From assembly GCA_963573315.1 (NCBI GenBank), contig OY752140.1:2728001-2792000 (forward strand): DNA of 64,000 bases. Direction: 5' to 3'. The notes beneath the pieces are model-generated. The model saw only the letters and a program-made list of their open reading frames with translations, ran no database searches and was not told the origin of the DNA. Each line of letters begins with the position of its first letter. Position 1 is the first letter of the stretch. Shown piece after piece: positions 44,086 to 55,851 of this stretch. The translations under genes were made by a program, and so were the position numbers. This stretch comes from Entomortierella parvispora. Lineage: Eukaryota > Mortierellomycota > Mortierellomycetes > Mortierellales > Mortierellaceae.

Positions 44086-44740
44086 GTTTTGGACTCTCAA
44101 GATGGTAACGGGGCGAATTGACAAGTGTGTTATTATTGTGGAAGTAGGGTAAGGGGTATAGTTCCTGAAAAAACGTAGAATTGGGACAGGAGGAGATCGA
44201 CGGAACTTTTTGGCCAAAAAAAAAAAAAGAAAAAAAATCAGGGGACAAGTCTCCACGGCAGCCACATACGGAGACACAGCCCAATTTGTGACTTGCCTCC
44301 TCCCAACGTGTAAACAACTTAATAACACCAGCGTATCCTGCATGGTCTGCTCCATCCATAAGTCTCAGTCAATCCATGATGGAACCTATGTATATATGAC
44401 CCCTGGTACCTCGAGTTCACCCCATTTCGTGACATATTGGAAGATCCGTCTCGGCATTGTTGAGAACAAGATCATTCGGTGTGTTACCACAAAGGAGGAG
44501 GAAAAACAAAGAGGGAGGAGGCGGGAAGGACGGGAAAGTTTGCTGCAGAGAATGTCGCAGAGTAAGGATGAGACCATTGATGACTCGCGCAATTGAAAGT
44601 AGGCGAGTTTTTCCGTATCATAACTCGCGGCGAGGACTTTTCAATTCGATTCAGATCGGATCAAACGAGGGCGCTTTTTCCCTTTCCCCCCTCTTTTTTT
44701 TTGATGATGTTACTGTATTAGAAGAGAATGACCTAGATAC
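44086..44740. other. Intergenic DNA upstream of Sel1 gene 3
   Basis: This region contains the promoter and old first-exon sequence of Sel1 gene 3 and an A-rich tract at about 44216-44238. No gene is seen between it and the stop of the bromodomain gene at 44741. Confidence 0.5.
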
Positions 44741-46743
44741 CTATCTGCTCTCAATGATCTGCGTGTCCCTGTTCAGTTGGTCCTTTAACGCCTCCAGACC
44801 TTGGAGCACGACCGGCAACGTCTCTTCTGGGCTCAGCATTGAGACAACCTGTTGTGATTCTACAGAGTGCTGATGTTGATGTTGATGTTGTTGATGTTGT
44901 TGTTGTTGTTGGTGTGAAGAATGTTGATAGGGGTGCATCCTTGACTTGAGTTTCCGTGCCAAGTACTCTTGCGAATGATGTGGCTTGGGGACCGAGATCA
45001 CATCCAGAGGTGGGCTAGCAAACCACAGGACCTCTCCCTTGTCGTTGTGAGCAAACAGATCCACAGTTTTGGGTGGCAGCAATTTTGGGATATTGTCCTT
45101 GATGGATGTGATCCGCCCATGGTCTGGGTTGTTGAGGTGGACGTTCATTCCCATCGCCGTCAATCCAAGTCCAGTCTGAGTGGTTCCTCCAGGTGTTCCA
45201 GGGGCGACAACAGGGACTGGGGCCGAGCTTGGGGGAGGCATGTGCGCCCCTTCCAGGGTTGCTCCTCCAACTACAGACCCAATCGAGTTGGTCCGCACAT
45301 GTTGATGGTTTGCGAGAGAAGGCACAGGTGAGCCTAACGTTGGTGGTAGTGATGCTGCCATTGGTGCCTGTTGCGGTGGCTGCTGTGGCTGCTGTGGCTG
45401 CTGTTGATGAGGAGGAGGAGCTGCGGCGACAGAAACACCAGGATGGGGTGGTGTTGACATCGCCATCGAAATTGGTTTCTGGAAGGGTTGGGCTGATCCT
45501 ACTGGGCCAGCCATATTGCCGTTCTGAGGCTGGAAGGGCACTGAAGAGACTTGGGCCACCATTGGCGGTTGCTGCTGTTGCAATTGGAGTTGTGCCATGT
45601 TCTTCTGCTGCTGCTGAAGAGCTTGCTGCTGTATAGCCTGCTGCTGAGCCAATTGTTGCTGTTGGTGGAGGGCCTGTGCAGCCTGTGTCTGGGCTTGGGT
45701 ATGAGCCGCAATCTGTGCTTGCTGCTGTTGTTGTTGCTGCTTAGCCAAATTAGCAGCCTGCTGTTGTTGCATCGCTAAGTGTTGCTGCTGCTGCTGCTGC
45801 TGAGCCTGCAAAAGCTGCTGCTGTTGTTGCTGTTGCTGTTGCTGTTGCTGCAGTTGTTGTTGCTGTTGCTGTTGAACCTGTTGCTGTTGCTGCTGCTGCT
45901 GATGTTGCTGAGCGAGTTGTTGCTGTTGTGCCAATTGCTGCTGCAAATGAGGGGACTGTCCAGGATAGACCTGACCATATTGTTGCTGCTGTTGGTGTTG
46001 CTGCTGCTGGAGAGCCAACTGCTGCTGTTGTTGAAGAGCAAGTTGCTGTGGTGAGAATGACCCCTGAGGATATTGTGCTTGATGCTGAGGCGTGGATGGT
46101 CCTTGTGGGTAGCCTGGAGGCTGAAATCCTGGCTGCTGGAATGGCGAGGGTTGACCAAACTGCTGTTGCTGTTGCTGAGGGTACTGAGTATGCTGCTGAG
46201 GATAGCCTGGGCTGAACTGAGCACCATATCCGGCGGCTCCTTGAGAGTATGCAGGAGGTCGCTGTTGACCAAGCTGTCCAGGCTGGGGGCCTGGACTATA
46301 AGGCTGCTGGTATGGCATCCCGCGCTGCTGTTGCTGCTGTTGCATGTGATGCATGGCCTGAGGGTGCTGCTGTGGAGCGTATGGTGAGTTGGGCTGCATG
46401 GGCTGCATGAGCTGGCCGGGCATCCCTGGCATTCCAGGCATGCTGGGTCGAGGAGGAACGCCGTATTGAGCTACAGGGTTGAATTGGTTATAGCCCTGTG
46501 GGTGCTGCCCTGGGTGACCCATTTGTGGCTGGGCGCCAGGTCCTTGCGGTATAACTTGCTGCGCAGGCAAGGTCGTCTCAGGGAGGGGTTTTTTCCTGGG
46601 TCGTCCGCGTTTCATGGCTGGGGGTGCAGGCGCTTGCTGCAGGATGGCATGCTCATTTGCAACGTGACGCTGGAGACCTGACTGGTCAGGAAACACACTG
46701 TGGAGAAGAAAGGAATAATCATTAGCCACGTTGAACACCTCTC

Positions 46744-46780
<37 letters not shown>

Positions 46781-49186
46781 AAGAAATAGCTTACGCGGAA
46801 CACTGCAGGCCTGTAGAGAGACTGGCGTAGTGGCATCGGAGCCAGTGTTGAGGAGGAGGGAGCTGTCCGGGTGGGGGCTTTGTCATTGGCGGAGAGCCGG
46901 GGTGTTGCTGGATCGAGTTGCGCTTTACAGGAACAGCAGGTACATTGGGTGTCAGTTGGGGCGTGATGGACTGTGAATGACCCTCACTGTTATCCTGCTT
47001 GCCAGCCTTATCAACCATGGATGCACTAGGGAGACGCTTCAGCACAAGGGGCTCAGGAAAAAGATTGAACTTGATATCGCCAGGTTTGTGGCCGGGGGGT
47101 AAACAGCTTGCCCAATTCTTGATCTTGGACACCGTCTTGTATGTTTCGCTATATCGCTGTTCGCATAGATAAATACTTTGCCCTTGTTTCCATTCTACTG
47201 GCCGACCGCGGACAAAATCCCTAGTGAAGAGCACGAAGCATTTCTCCATAATCTCATCCACCAGGTGCTCGTGGGATGCCGATGCTTTCAAAACTTCGGA
47301 GGGGTAAAATCGGCTGGCGTAAGGGTGAACGATTTGATCTGGTCGCAAGAACCAGGTGGCATCCAGTCCAATGTGTCCACTAAAATAACAGGGAATTTTA
47401 GTTAGGATTTTTTTTTCTTTGGACCTGATCCTTGTTAACATAGCAGTCCCTTACTTTTCATCCTCCCAGAGACTAAAGATAAGAGCAATGATAGGCTTGG
47501 AAGGGTCATTTACATTCCGAAGGTGGACAAAATCGCCTAACAGAAAGACAAATGGTCCAAAACGTTTAAATACGACGGGATATTTTACACAAAGAAACAA
47601 TTGGAAACAATTGATCCAACTTACCAACGCTGTAAGTAACGCCCCGCTGTACAATTTGCTGCATTTCCCTGACGTGCCTCCTCGCGTTCTTGTTCTTTGG
47701 GTGTTCCCGTGCATCCTTGCCAATCTCTTTCCAGAAAAGTTCCTATGTACACATTCCAGGAGATGTGAGAAACAAAGTTACCATAGGAGGACATAAACAA
47801 CTGATATTTCCTTACCTGCAAGTCCTCTGCATCCAAATAGACATCCGATCCTTCAGCATTGTATTGTTTTGCATTTTCGAACATGAGTTCGAAATCATCC
47901 TCGAAGCTCTCTAGCGTGGTGTATACTCCTTGGCTGATTTTCCTTTTGATCATGTCCAAGGCGATGGGTCGGGCAATCTGGTCAAAAAAGGGAAATGCCG
48001 TTAATAAATGCAACAAATCTACTGTTTCGTATTTGCTATATGAGCACGTAGGATATGATCCATACCTCGACGTAGTAGTCAGGGTACTCTTCCTGACTCG
48101 GCAATTCGAGGAACAGGTCTGCGACTAACCGACCACTATTTTTCAAGATACAGAGTCATAAAACATTATAGGGTGGGCGAATGTAAGAAAACAGTTGAAT
48201 GCTCTGCTACACAAAAGCAACCTCATTCTCAATGGTTCACCTTTCATCTTTGTGGTTTTTGATAGTCTTCAGTACTCGGTTGCAAAATTCTGGGGAGAAC
48301 TATAGTAAATGTCGATAAATCAACGTCGTTAGGTCCTCTGAGTGAATGGATGTTTCCCGAGCATTGTCGTATCATGTATCCTTGCCTGTTCCGGTTCTTC
48401 ATGGGCTGGTGAGGCGCCTTCTTCCAACACCTTTTGAATGACAGGGATGTAGTTCTATAGGACGAAACGAAAAAACACAACTCCGGGTCAGTAACCGTGT
48501 CTATATGTGATGCGCATGATCACATCTCTGTCCTTGGCCATCTCGGGAAAAGAATTAAAAGGGGTATCGGTGGGGGTGGGGTGAGAGGCCGCAGGGAGTT
48601 TTGACAAGCAGTAGTGCGTTCGTGGAGCAAGGGTGGATTCTGCTTACCTCCAGCGTTGTAGCATCCTTATGGATAGGGGATCCTTTCCGATTGTATTCCT
48701 TTGCGTTGGCAGTCAACGTCCTCAGATCCTTGGTGAATTGACCGATGCGCTCCTTGTCATATGCTCCTGACTTTAGTCGATTCTAGGAAAACAAAAGGTA
48801 TATATCGTTTGATAAGCGGTAGCTCTCTCCATTTGTGCGCCATCCAAGAAACTTTTTGTAGAGGCGAGCGTACTCTCATGATATCAAACGCGATCGGGTT
48901 CGTGATCATCAGGTAGTAGTCCGGGTACTCGGATCTGTCTGGCAATTCCATGAACAGCTCGGATATAAGACGTCCACTGAAAGAGGAAAAGGATGCGTGG
49001 GTTAGAGACGCAGAGTCATTTGGTGGGCTTTTGCCTTGTTCATTGGCACCATTGACAGCACTGCACTGTACCTCTTGTCAGCCAGATTTTCTAGTCGATC
49101 GAGAATGACGGACATGGCCTCCTTCTTGTTGGCGAGTGGGAGTCCATCGGTTATAGAGCCCGGACCCTCTTGCTTTCGAGGCATGC
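44741..49186 (-). CDS. RSC1/2-like double bromodomain-BAH protein
   Basis: A chromatin remodelling subunit of the RSC/polybromo type. From the start at 49186 (MPRKQEGPGSITDGLPLANK) come two bromodomains. The first includes ELPDRSEYPDYYLMITNPIA (coded about 48951-48880) and its following helices near 48780-48660. The second includes IARPIALDMIKRKISQGVYT (about 47980-47920) with FENAKQYN. A BAH domain follows (about 47560-47110: VGDFVHLRNVND, RPDQIVHPYASRFYPSEVLK). Next are a zinc-finger-like segment ending LQRHVANEH, the AT-hook KRGRPRKKP (about 46600), about 250 residues dominated by glutamine (46330-45370), and a conserved C-terminal block (RITSIKDNIPKLLPPKTVDL). Order and content match yeast Rsc1/Rsc2, except that the AT-hook follows rather than sits between the bromodomains and the Gln-rich part is large. 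An intron contains a 34-base A tract on plus. Confidence 0.85.
45370..46330 (-). repeat. CAG/CAA-rich tract coding polyglutamine
   Basis: Dense CAG and CAA codons, mixed rather than pure, encode runs of up to about ten glutamines separated by Leu, Ala, His and Pro. The open frames on the opposite strand (Leu-rich) are mirror artefacts of this tract. Confidence 0.85.
46745..46778. repeat. A34 homopolymer in an intron
   Basis: A run of 34 A on plus (U in the pre-mRNA) lies in the intron of the RSC1/2-like gene, about 50 nt upstream of its acceptor (CTCCACAG, ending near 46698). Confidence 0.8.
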
Positions 49187-50566
49187 TTGTGTGGTCTAGA
49201 AAGATGAGAGATGGGGTGTGCAATGGAGCGAGTGAGAACACAAGGCCAGCAAAGACGTGTGATGGACGTATCAAGCTGAGCCAGGGTGAGGGGTGTGCGG
49301 AGATGGGCTGATTCCCTCCAGAACAAATGGAGGAGGAGAGGAGGAGGAGGGTGAGAACGACGAGGAGCACGCGTCGGGCAAGGTGATCGCCGGTGGCGCG
49401 CAAGGTCTTGCGTTTAGGGTGCAGTCCGTCAGGCCCTGTTGATTTGTCTGTGCACCAATGACGGCGGGATGTGCGATGAGAGCGCGTGAGGAGGGAGCAT
49501 CCTGGGCAGAGAGGGAGCGCACTGGTCCAGTGATTCCCTTTTTTTCCGGTTGTGTTGTTGCTTTCTTACAGATTGCAGCGGGAAGGGAAGAAATGCAGCG
49601 GGTGATGGAAACGAGATGAGCGCAGGACAAAAGGCGACAAGAAACAGACAGCCTTGAAAAGGGATCTCCACGCTTTCTCACCTTCTCCTTCTGTCTCTCG
49701 CCGTCAGTCAAGGTGGGGGAACGGTACACGTGACTTGTGTAGGTGAGGTCACTGGTTCCTATCCTATCGCATTTGCTGCATCCCGCACTGCCCCTTTCAT
49801 TTTTCATTTTTCAGGTCGCGTAAAGCGCGTTTTGTCTTCCCATGATGAGCACTCTCTGTTCCTCTGCTCTTGTCTTTTGCCCTCTCAGCTTGGTTGTCCC
49901 TGGCCCGGGGCTGCCATGAACACTACCGCTACTGAATCACCAGCCAAGAACTGTCGTGAGCACGACCTCGTTTTTAATATTCTTTGTTTCCTGTCCCCGC
50001 CTCAGAGAGCAAGAAAGATGGGGCATGTGCCCATTTGGAGTCCTGCCCCCTCTTCTCTTTGCCACACCAATAGAGAGTTGTATCCAGCACGATGGCTTCC
50101 AAAAGAAAGACGGGGTGGTGTTGGGGTGTGTGCACAGGGGTCTGTGTCCTGTGCGATATACGATATACAATACTGGCACCCCTCCTCAGGTACAAAAACA
50201 ATTGTGATCTGATCCCAAAGAAAATGTTATTGGGCTCGCAACACTTTGACAATCCTTGCATGAACCATCCCAGTCCAATGTGGCGGTCAATAACCTCTGT
50301 TGACCCATGCGGGCGGGAGGGTTCAAGAGTACAAACAAAAAGACCAAACCCATCAAGAAGCTTTGCGAGTCTTTTCGGTTTTCCGTTGACTGGTCAGCCT
50401 TCTCTTTTCTCTCTCTTTCTGTCTTTCTCTCTGTCTCGCTCTCTCTTCCTTCCTCTCGTTTTCGACTTGCACTCTCTCTGTTCTCTCTGTTTTTTTTTTT
50501 TGCTCTTCCCTCCGTTTGTCCGTCCACCATACCTTAATACCCCTAATACCCTAATAATTTTCGTAC
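49187..50566. other. Divergent intergenic region
   Basis: This 1.4-kb region between the starts of the bromodomain gene and the membrane protein gene has pyrimidine-rich CT tracts next to the plus-strand start (50395-50510). I see no supported coding exon in it. Confidence 0.5.
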
Positions 50567-51246
50567 ATGGCCTTTGCTAACGTCATCCTCTATGGGCTAC
50601 GCATCCTGGTCCTGCCCTTGCGTACCTCAACCTGGTAGCACTTGCTGTCAACCGCGATTTACATCCGGAGCGCTTCAAATAGGGGAGAGGTTCAGCTCTC
50701 CTGGAAGGACTGGCAGAGATAGGATGTTCCTTGCTCCTCGCCATCACGTCGCTGCATGGGGTCATTGGACCGACCACTGCTTGGACCTGGAGGCTAAAGT
50801 ATTCGCGAGCACTGTTGATGTTCGGAATGGCCGCCTTGCTTCTCTATATCAACGCGGTCGTCCTCCATGATCAGGTCGAGCAAAGTCAGCAACCAGGCTA
50901 TCAGCAGAGCAATGGTTCAAAAAATCCATTTTACTATGGTTCTGCGAGCGGGGACGTTAGAATGTACCACTCTCACTTGATAAGCGTCTACATGTCCATC
51001 AGCTTAGGCACGTTCCTGGTCCCGGAGCTCTTCCTGATCTTTGTCTGTGCAAACGAGATTCCAACGTTTAAAAAAATACAAGATGTCGAGATGTCGCGAC
51101 CTCGGGGTCAAATGGGTCCTTCGCCCGTTCCTAGCGACCTATCGCCAGAATACGCTAGCCACGTTCAGAGTGGTTCTCATGACCCTAATCTTCGAGTGAT
51201 GTACGCTCGCCATTCACTCACTTCCTCTTCAGACAGTCCAAAATAA
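50567..51246 (+). CDS. Small multi-pass membrane protein
   Basis: Exon 1 (50567-50621) and exon 2 (50696-51246) join to 201 residues after removal of a 74-nt intron (GTACCT...TTCAG). Three or four membrane segments are visible: an N-terminal one (ANVILYGLRILVLPL), GLAEIGCSLLLAITSLHGVI, LLMFGMAALLLYINAVVL and YMSISLGTFLVPELFLIFVC. A 40-residue loop rich in Gln, Ser and Gly precedes the last, and a polar C-terminal tail of about 60 residues ends with TSSSDSPK. I do not recognise the family. Start choice rests on the ATG after a long pyrimidine leader. The 3' end is convergent with the uL16 gene. Confidence 0.6.
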
Positions 51247-51597
51247 GCTATGGGCGAAAGGGGAACCCCAGTTACTTCTCTAGATTTTTTTTTTTTTTTT
51301 AAAAAAGACAGGTTGTTCCCGTATCTTATGCTTCCTGTGCCTCACGATGTGACATGGTTCAACTCCTTGGTGGACAAGATATTTATTAATGTACATGTGC
51401 AGGTGCTTTACACAGGTTCAATTCTCAGTGCACAAAGAAAAGAGAAAAAAAAGTTTTTTTTTTTGTTTTTGTTTTGTTTTTTGTTGTTGTTGTTGTTGGT
51501 CGCACCCACGAAGTGGCATCAGAAAAAAAATCATCAGCAATAGGGGGGAAACGGATGCCGACGGATACCAGGGTCTCTTCATCACCAGGTGTTTCCT

Positions 51598-52254
51598 TTA
51601 AGCCTTAGCACGACGAATCTTCTCAAAGTGAGCCTCCAGAGGTCCCTTCTCGCTCAAGTACTTGACATAGCAACCATCGGGCTGAAGGCGACCAGCGGCA
51701 CGCTCGACAAGGTAATCCTCACGCGACAACTTGGTGAAGCCCCACTTTTTGGAAACAATGATCTTTTGGCGACCGGCAAACTTGAACTTTGCACGACGAA
51801 GAGACTCAATGACAACGGCCTTGTTGGCATCCTTGGTACGGACCGAGAAGATGACCTGACCAATGTTGACACGGGCAGCGGTCGAGTAAGGCTTACCCCA
51901 GGCGCCACGCATACCGGTCTGGAGACGATCAGCACCGGCACAGGACAACATCTTGTTGATACGGAGGACGTGGAAGGGGTGGAGACGGACACGCATATGG
52001 AACGAGTCCTTTCCAGACATCTTGGAGATGTACTTGTTGGCGCAGATACGGCCGGCCTCCAGGGCCTCGGACGAGATCTGCTGCTTCTCGTCACAGAGCA
52101 AGTGGACGCAGAGGGGGAACTCGTCGACACCGGCCTTCTTACGACCGAGGTCGTAGATACGAATCTTTGGGTCGGGGACACCACGGCAGAAACGTGACTT
52201 TGGATAAGCCTTGTTCTTTTGGTATCTGTAGCAGCGAGCAGGACGGCGACCCAT
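51598..52254 (-). CDS. RPL10: 60S ribosomal protein uL16 (L10)
   Basis: One exon encodes 218 residues of the cytosolic large-subunit protein uL16, which sits near the peptidyl-transferase centre and is the last core protein loaded in 60S maturation. It begins [20 protein letters not shown] and carries the family signatures [20 protein letters not shown] and the [16 protein letters not shown] loop region important for P-site contacts. The length equals that of other eukaryotes (yeast 221). Codon use is strongly biased to C-ending codons, as expected for a highly expressed gene, unlike its neighbours. Start in the CGCAATGGGT context; 488 bp separates it from the divergent OTU1 start. Confidence 0.97.
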   Translation of the reverse strand: MGRRPARCYRYQKNKAYPKSRFCRGVPDPKIRIYDLGRKKAGVDEFPLCVHLLCDEKQQISSEALEAGRICANKYISKMSGKDSFHMRVRLHPFHVLRINKMLSCAGADRLQTGMRGAWGKPYSTAARVNIGQVIFSVRTKDANKAVVIESLRRAKFKFAGRQKIIVSKKWGFTKLSREDYLVERAAGRLQPDGCYVKYLSEKGPLEAHFEKIRRAKA

Positions 52255-52742
52255 TGCGGAAAGAAGGAGGGATGGGAGGGATTGGATGAGTTTGTGGGAA
52301 AGGGGAATGGAATGAAAGAGAAGAGAGAGAAGAAAAGATGAGAGCCAACAGAAATGATATGGGAACAAGAGGGACAGTGCGCTGCTGGGAGAGGAGAGGG
52401 AACGGGGGATGTCAATGGTCTCCAGCACTTTTTATGGGTGTCTCTCACCCTGACAAATTTCGCCCTTCATTACTAATAGGTCACGTGAATGCACGTACTG
52501 CGGCAGTGGGACATCGATCGCTTACGGGTTTCCTGCTTTCTTGTCGGCCTGGGAATGGAGTTTGCCCTGACTTGGTGTTGCTGTGCAGTAGTTGCGTGTG
52601 CAGATCGCAGGAGGGCGCCATGCTGGTTGCATTCGTCATCACCTCGAAATCGTCTTTTTTTTGACTCCCAATCAGCTCTTTTAACCTCTTTCACCACTCA
52701 CCCCACCCGCCTGCTCCTGCCTACCATCAGCCTATACCGACA
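52255..52742. promoter_or_regulatory. Divergent promoter of uL16 and OTU1 genes
   Basis: This 488-bp region holds both promoters. The uL16 side is pyrimidine-rich on its coding strand, as often in ribosomal protein genes of fungi. I do not recognise a specific factor site with confidence. Confidence 0.5.
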
Positions 52743-55033
52743 ATGAGACTCCGTATTCGACATAAAGATGGCATGGCCACCCTCACTTCATTGACAGAAC
52801 AGTCAACTCTCTTGGAGCTACATGTATGGAGATGGCACCCTGTTGTCGCCATCCAGTCTCATTTCAACCCCATCTAACATAATCTGCTCTCTTAGAACGA
52901 GATTGCGCGGGAAGTCAAAACACCTGTATCCCGTCTCGAGTGTGAGTGCGATCATCAAATTTAATATTTTTTTTTGAATGAACGCCCGACGCTGGATCTG
53001 CTTCGCCCAAAATATGAGGTCGTGATAACAAAAAAATGTAACAGTGATCACCCATCTTCCTTTGTAGTAAAGACTGGCTATCCTCTCAAGCCTCTCCTGA
53101 TCGACAGCTCATCTGCCCAAAGTTCACTCCAGAGTCTGGGGATCAAGGATGGCGAACAGATCATGACCTCAGAAAGACCAGATGGATCGATTTCCTCCTT
53201 TGACTTTGGTTCGTCTGACGCGGTATCTGAATCCACGGTGACACCTGTAGCGCCTGCGGTTGCAGCAGCACCTCCTTCGACCAGATTTAAACCCCCCAAG
53301 GCTGTTGGAGGTCTAGCCTTTGGAACTCGTCCCTTGATCCCACTTTCGGGTGGCCAATCCGCATTCCAGCCAAGGCCTGTCACCGTTGCACACCCGTTTG
53401 GCGGTCTCTCCACTGTGGACTCGTCGTACAAACCATCTGCGCCTATCCCAGCATCAACACCTTCCTCTGGATCGTCAGGAAGTATTGAAAGTGTTCGAGT
53501 GCGAGATCAGGGCATTCTGGTTGTTCGAGTAAGATTTTGATTGCTGGATGAACGATGAGGCAAGACTACGGAAGCTATCCTGACGTTTTTGATACAAAAA
53601 ATAGGAAGTGGAGGACGACAATAGCTGCCTCTTCAATGCAGTGGCGTACACGCTCGATCCAGCCATGAAGTCAGATATTGCAGGACTGCGACAGATCATT
53701 GCCAAAGCCATTGAAGCCAACCCAGACGATTATTCAGACGCGGTCTTGGGGTAAGTCGCGTTCATTTGAAGAAATAGTTGTTCCAAAGCCTGCAACTCTT
53801 TTTCTTTGAGGTGTAAAATAGCCTGCTAGAGACTAAAACCTCTGGTCTGGACACCATCCTAGGCGACCACGTAAGGACTATTGTGATTGGATCAAACGAG
53901 AAAACAGCTGGGGAGGGGCAATTGGTAATCAAAAAATCAAAATCTGGGGCCGCAGCACCTGAATGTAACCTTGGATCTGATTTCTATTCTCCCTTGCCTT
54001 GTTTGTTAACCATGTCTTGTCGGTCGTTTATTTCTTTTGATGCCCAACAGAATTGGCCATATTCTCTGAGCAGTACAAGATTGGTAAGTCTGTTTTTGAA
54101 GTATTTTGGGAAAACGAACATGATGGCCATGCCCTGTTGACATTGAGCTGGTTTTTTTTTTTTTTTTTTTTGAATCTATGTAGAAATCGACAGTATTGAT
54201 GTGTCTACCAACCGTGTCGATCGCTTTGGTACGTATAAACTTTTAACCAGTGCTCACTACTCGTGGACGAAATCTGATACTGCAAAAACACGAAAGAATG
54301 AGACGCAGCAACTGACCGTCTGCGCATGTTGACTTCTTTCATAGGCGAAGGAAAGTTTAGTCAACGTGCCCTATTGATGTACAGGTAAGAAAGGCCGTAA
54401 CGCAAGAGCCCGAATGAAGCAGGCCCACGAGTCGTTCACTAACCCTTACTCATCCTTTCGCACGCCCTCAATTCCAGTGGTATCCGTAAGTGACCATAAT
54501 GATCCCAAGGTATCCATATCCATTGCGGCAAGAGAAAAGTGCGCTGACCGCAGAATTATTCGCCTACACGGATCTTTTTAGATTACGACGCAGTTGCCCT
54601 CACACCCGGCTTAGACATCCCGGCAGAATGTGATCAGACACAATTCGACTTGGCGACGTCGGACGAAATTGTTAGCGCCGGCATCCAGCTCTCAGTCAAA
54701 CTGAAACAGGCAAGAAAACGCATAGAAACGTCAATGAAAGGAACTATACTGGACCCCGCCTTGTGGCGGTCCCAGGGACAATGACGTTCTAATCGTCCCT
54801 ACTTTCTTTGCACTACCCAGGCGCACAAATACACAGATGTTGCTAATTTCACCCTCAGGTGCTCGGTTTGTCAGGCTGGACTGAAGGGCGAAAAAGATGC
54901 ACAGCACCATGCACAGCAAACCATGCACACCTCATTGTGAGTATCCTCCGATCCAGGTCTAGAGTAAAAGGGGTGTTTTCGAAGAGTAACTAACCGCTTT
55001 TCCCATGGTGCACTCAGTGAGGAATACAAATAG
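52743..55033 (+). CDS. OTU1: OTU1/YOD1 deubiquitinase
   Basis: A cysteine protease that edits ubiquitin chains on Cdc48/p97 clients. About ten exons give roughly 300 residues. The N-terminal UBX-like domain starts MRLRIRHKDGMATLTSLTEQ and continues through GYPLKPLL. After a Ser/Pro/Ala linker the OTU domain opens with EVEDDNSCLFNAVAYTLDP (about 53607), whose Cys in DNSCLF is the nucleophile. The catalytic His is in GIHYDAVAL; its codon is split by an intron (C at the end of the exon near 54485, AT after the acceptor at about 54582). The C-terminus is a single C2H2 finger (CSVCQAGLKGEKDAQHH...H), and the stop is at 55031-55033. Domain order equals yeast Otu1 and human YOD1. Exon 1 is 52743-52823. 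Confidence 0.9.
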
Positions 55034-55309
55034 AGAAGGTCACTCAATTACCAAGGCGAATATTTAATGATGGATCATCATTTGGTGAACACCCTCCAAG
55101 TTTACAAAAATTAGACTACTACAGCAGAATACATGCAGCGCTTGGTCTATCTCTGTTACGTAGACCTTTTTCACTTTTATGTCCTGAAACAGCGATCTAA
55201 AGCAATCCCTGACGTCCACTCCACCAAAAAAGATAGCTTTTCTCTGTGACGTACGTCAGGACTCTTAACGTCGTCATCTTCGTCAATGTCTTCCATGAAT
55301 GAATTCTCT

Positions 55310-55851
55310 TCATGGTGCGTGGTCGGAATGATAAGTTTCTGCTTCTTTCCGTTTTCGGGCTGAAATACTATTAAAAAAGACTCAAAAAGCTAACTGACTG
55401 CAATTTACAAAATAACAAAAGAGAGCAAGCACGAGAGTCCAAGACTCTGCAAGGTACCAGACGCCATCCTTGCCATCATTGACAGATAGGTATTACTTAC
55501 CGGCACTCCGTTTGCGTGACGAAGACGTGGAGACTTGGTCCAGGACACAGGGATACGAAGAAGAAGACGCGCCAGGAGCATTGTCTATCCACTGTGCCTT
55601 TCGTGGTGGTGTACGAAGCAGAGGACTAGATCCAGTCAAAGCTTCGTTTGTATCGTCTAAGCAGCCAATGTGTTCATGAGCCATAAGTTAAAAAGACCGT
55701 AGTGCTTCTCATATAACCAACATCAATTTCTTAACCAACCTGAGATATAGTCTGTGCCTTCGTCATACGCAAAGAATCGCAAAAATAAGAGCACGTGGGT
55801 CCTGGCGCGCTCTTTTCTCGCGTTCTTGCTTTTGCCACCAACCTTGGTCAT
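55310..55851 (-). CDS. Small basic protein, possibly nuclear
   Basis: Three exons (55851-55740, 55656-55501, 55359-55310) join in frame to 105 residues: MTKVGGKSKNARKERARTHV, a hydrophobic-aromatic stretch (LLFLRFFAYDEGTDYIS), a middle with TPPRKAQWIDNAP, and a lysine/arginine-rich end (RKRSAARKRKEAE). All introns are GT-AG. Both ends look like nuclear localisation signals. I do not know the family. The start is the first ATG before the frame. The last exon could use another frame if its acceptor is misjudged, which would give an acidic end (FMEDIDEDDD) instead. It is tail-to-tail with OTU1, 276 bp apart. Confidence 0.5.

Noticed and set aside
45551-46387. Leucine-rich plus-strand open frames
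   Set aside because: They are the complement of the CAG/CAA-rich glutamine tract of the minus-strand bromodomain gene and carry no features of their own.
51654-52448. Ser/Thr/Arg-rich minus-strand ORF overlapping uL16
   Set aside because: A frame-shifted shadow of the ribosomal protein gene caused by its biased codon use.
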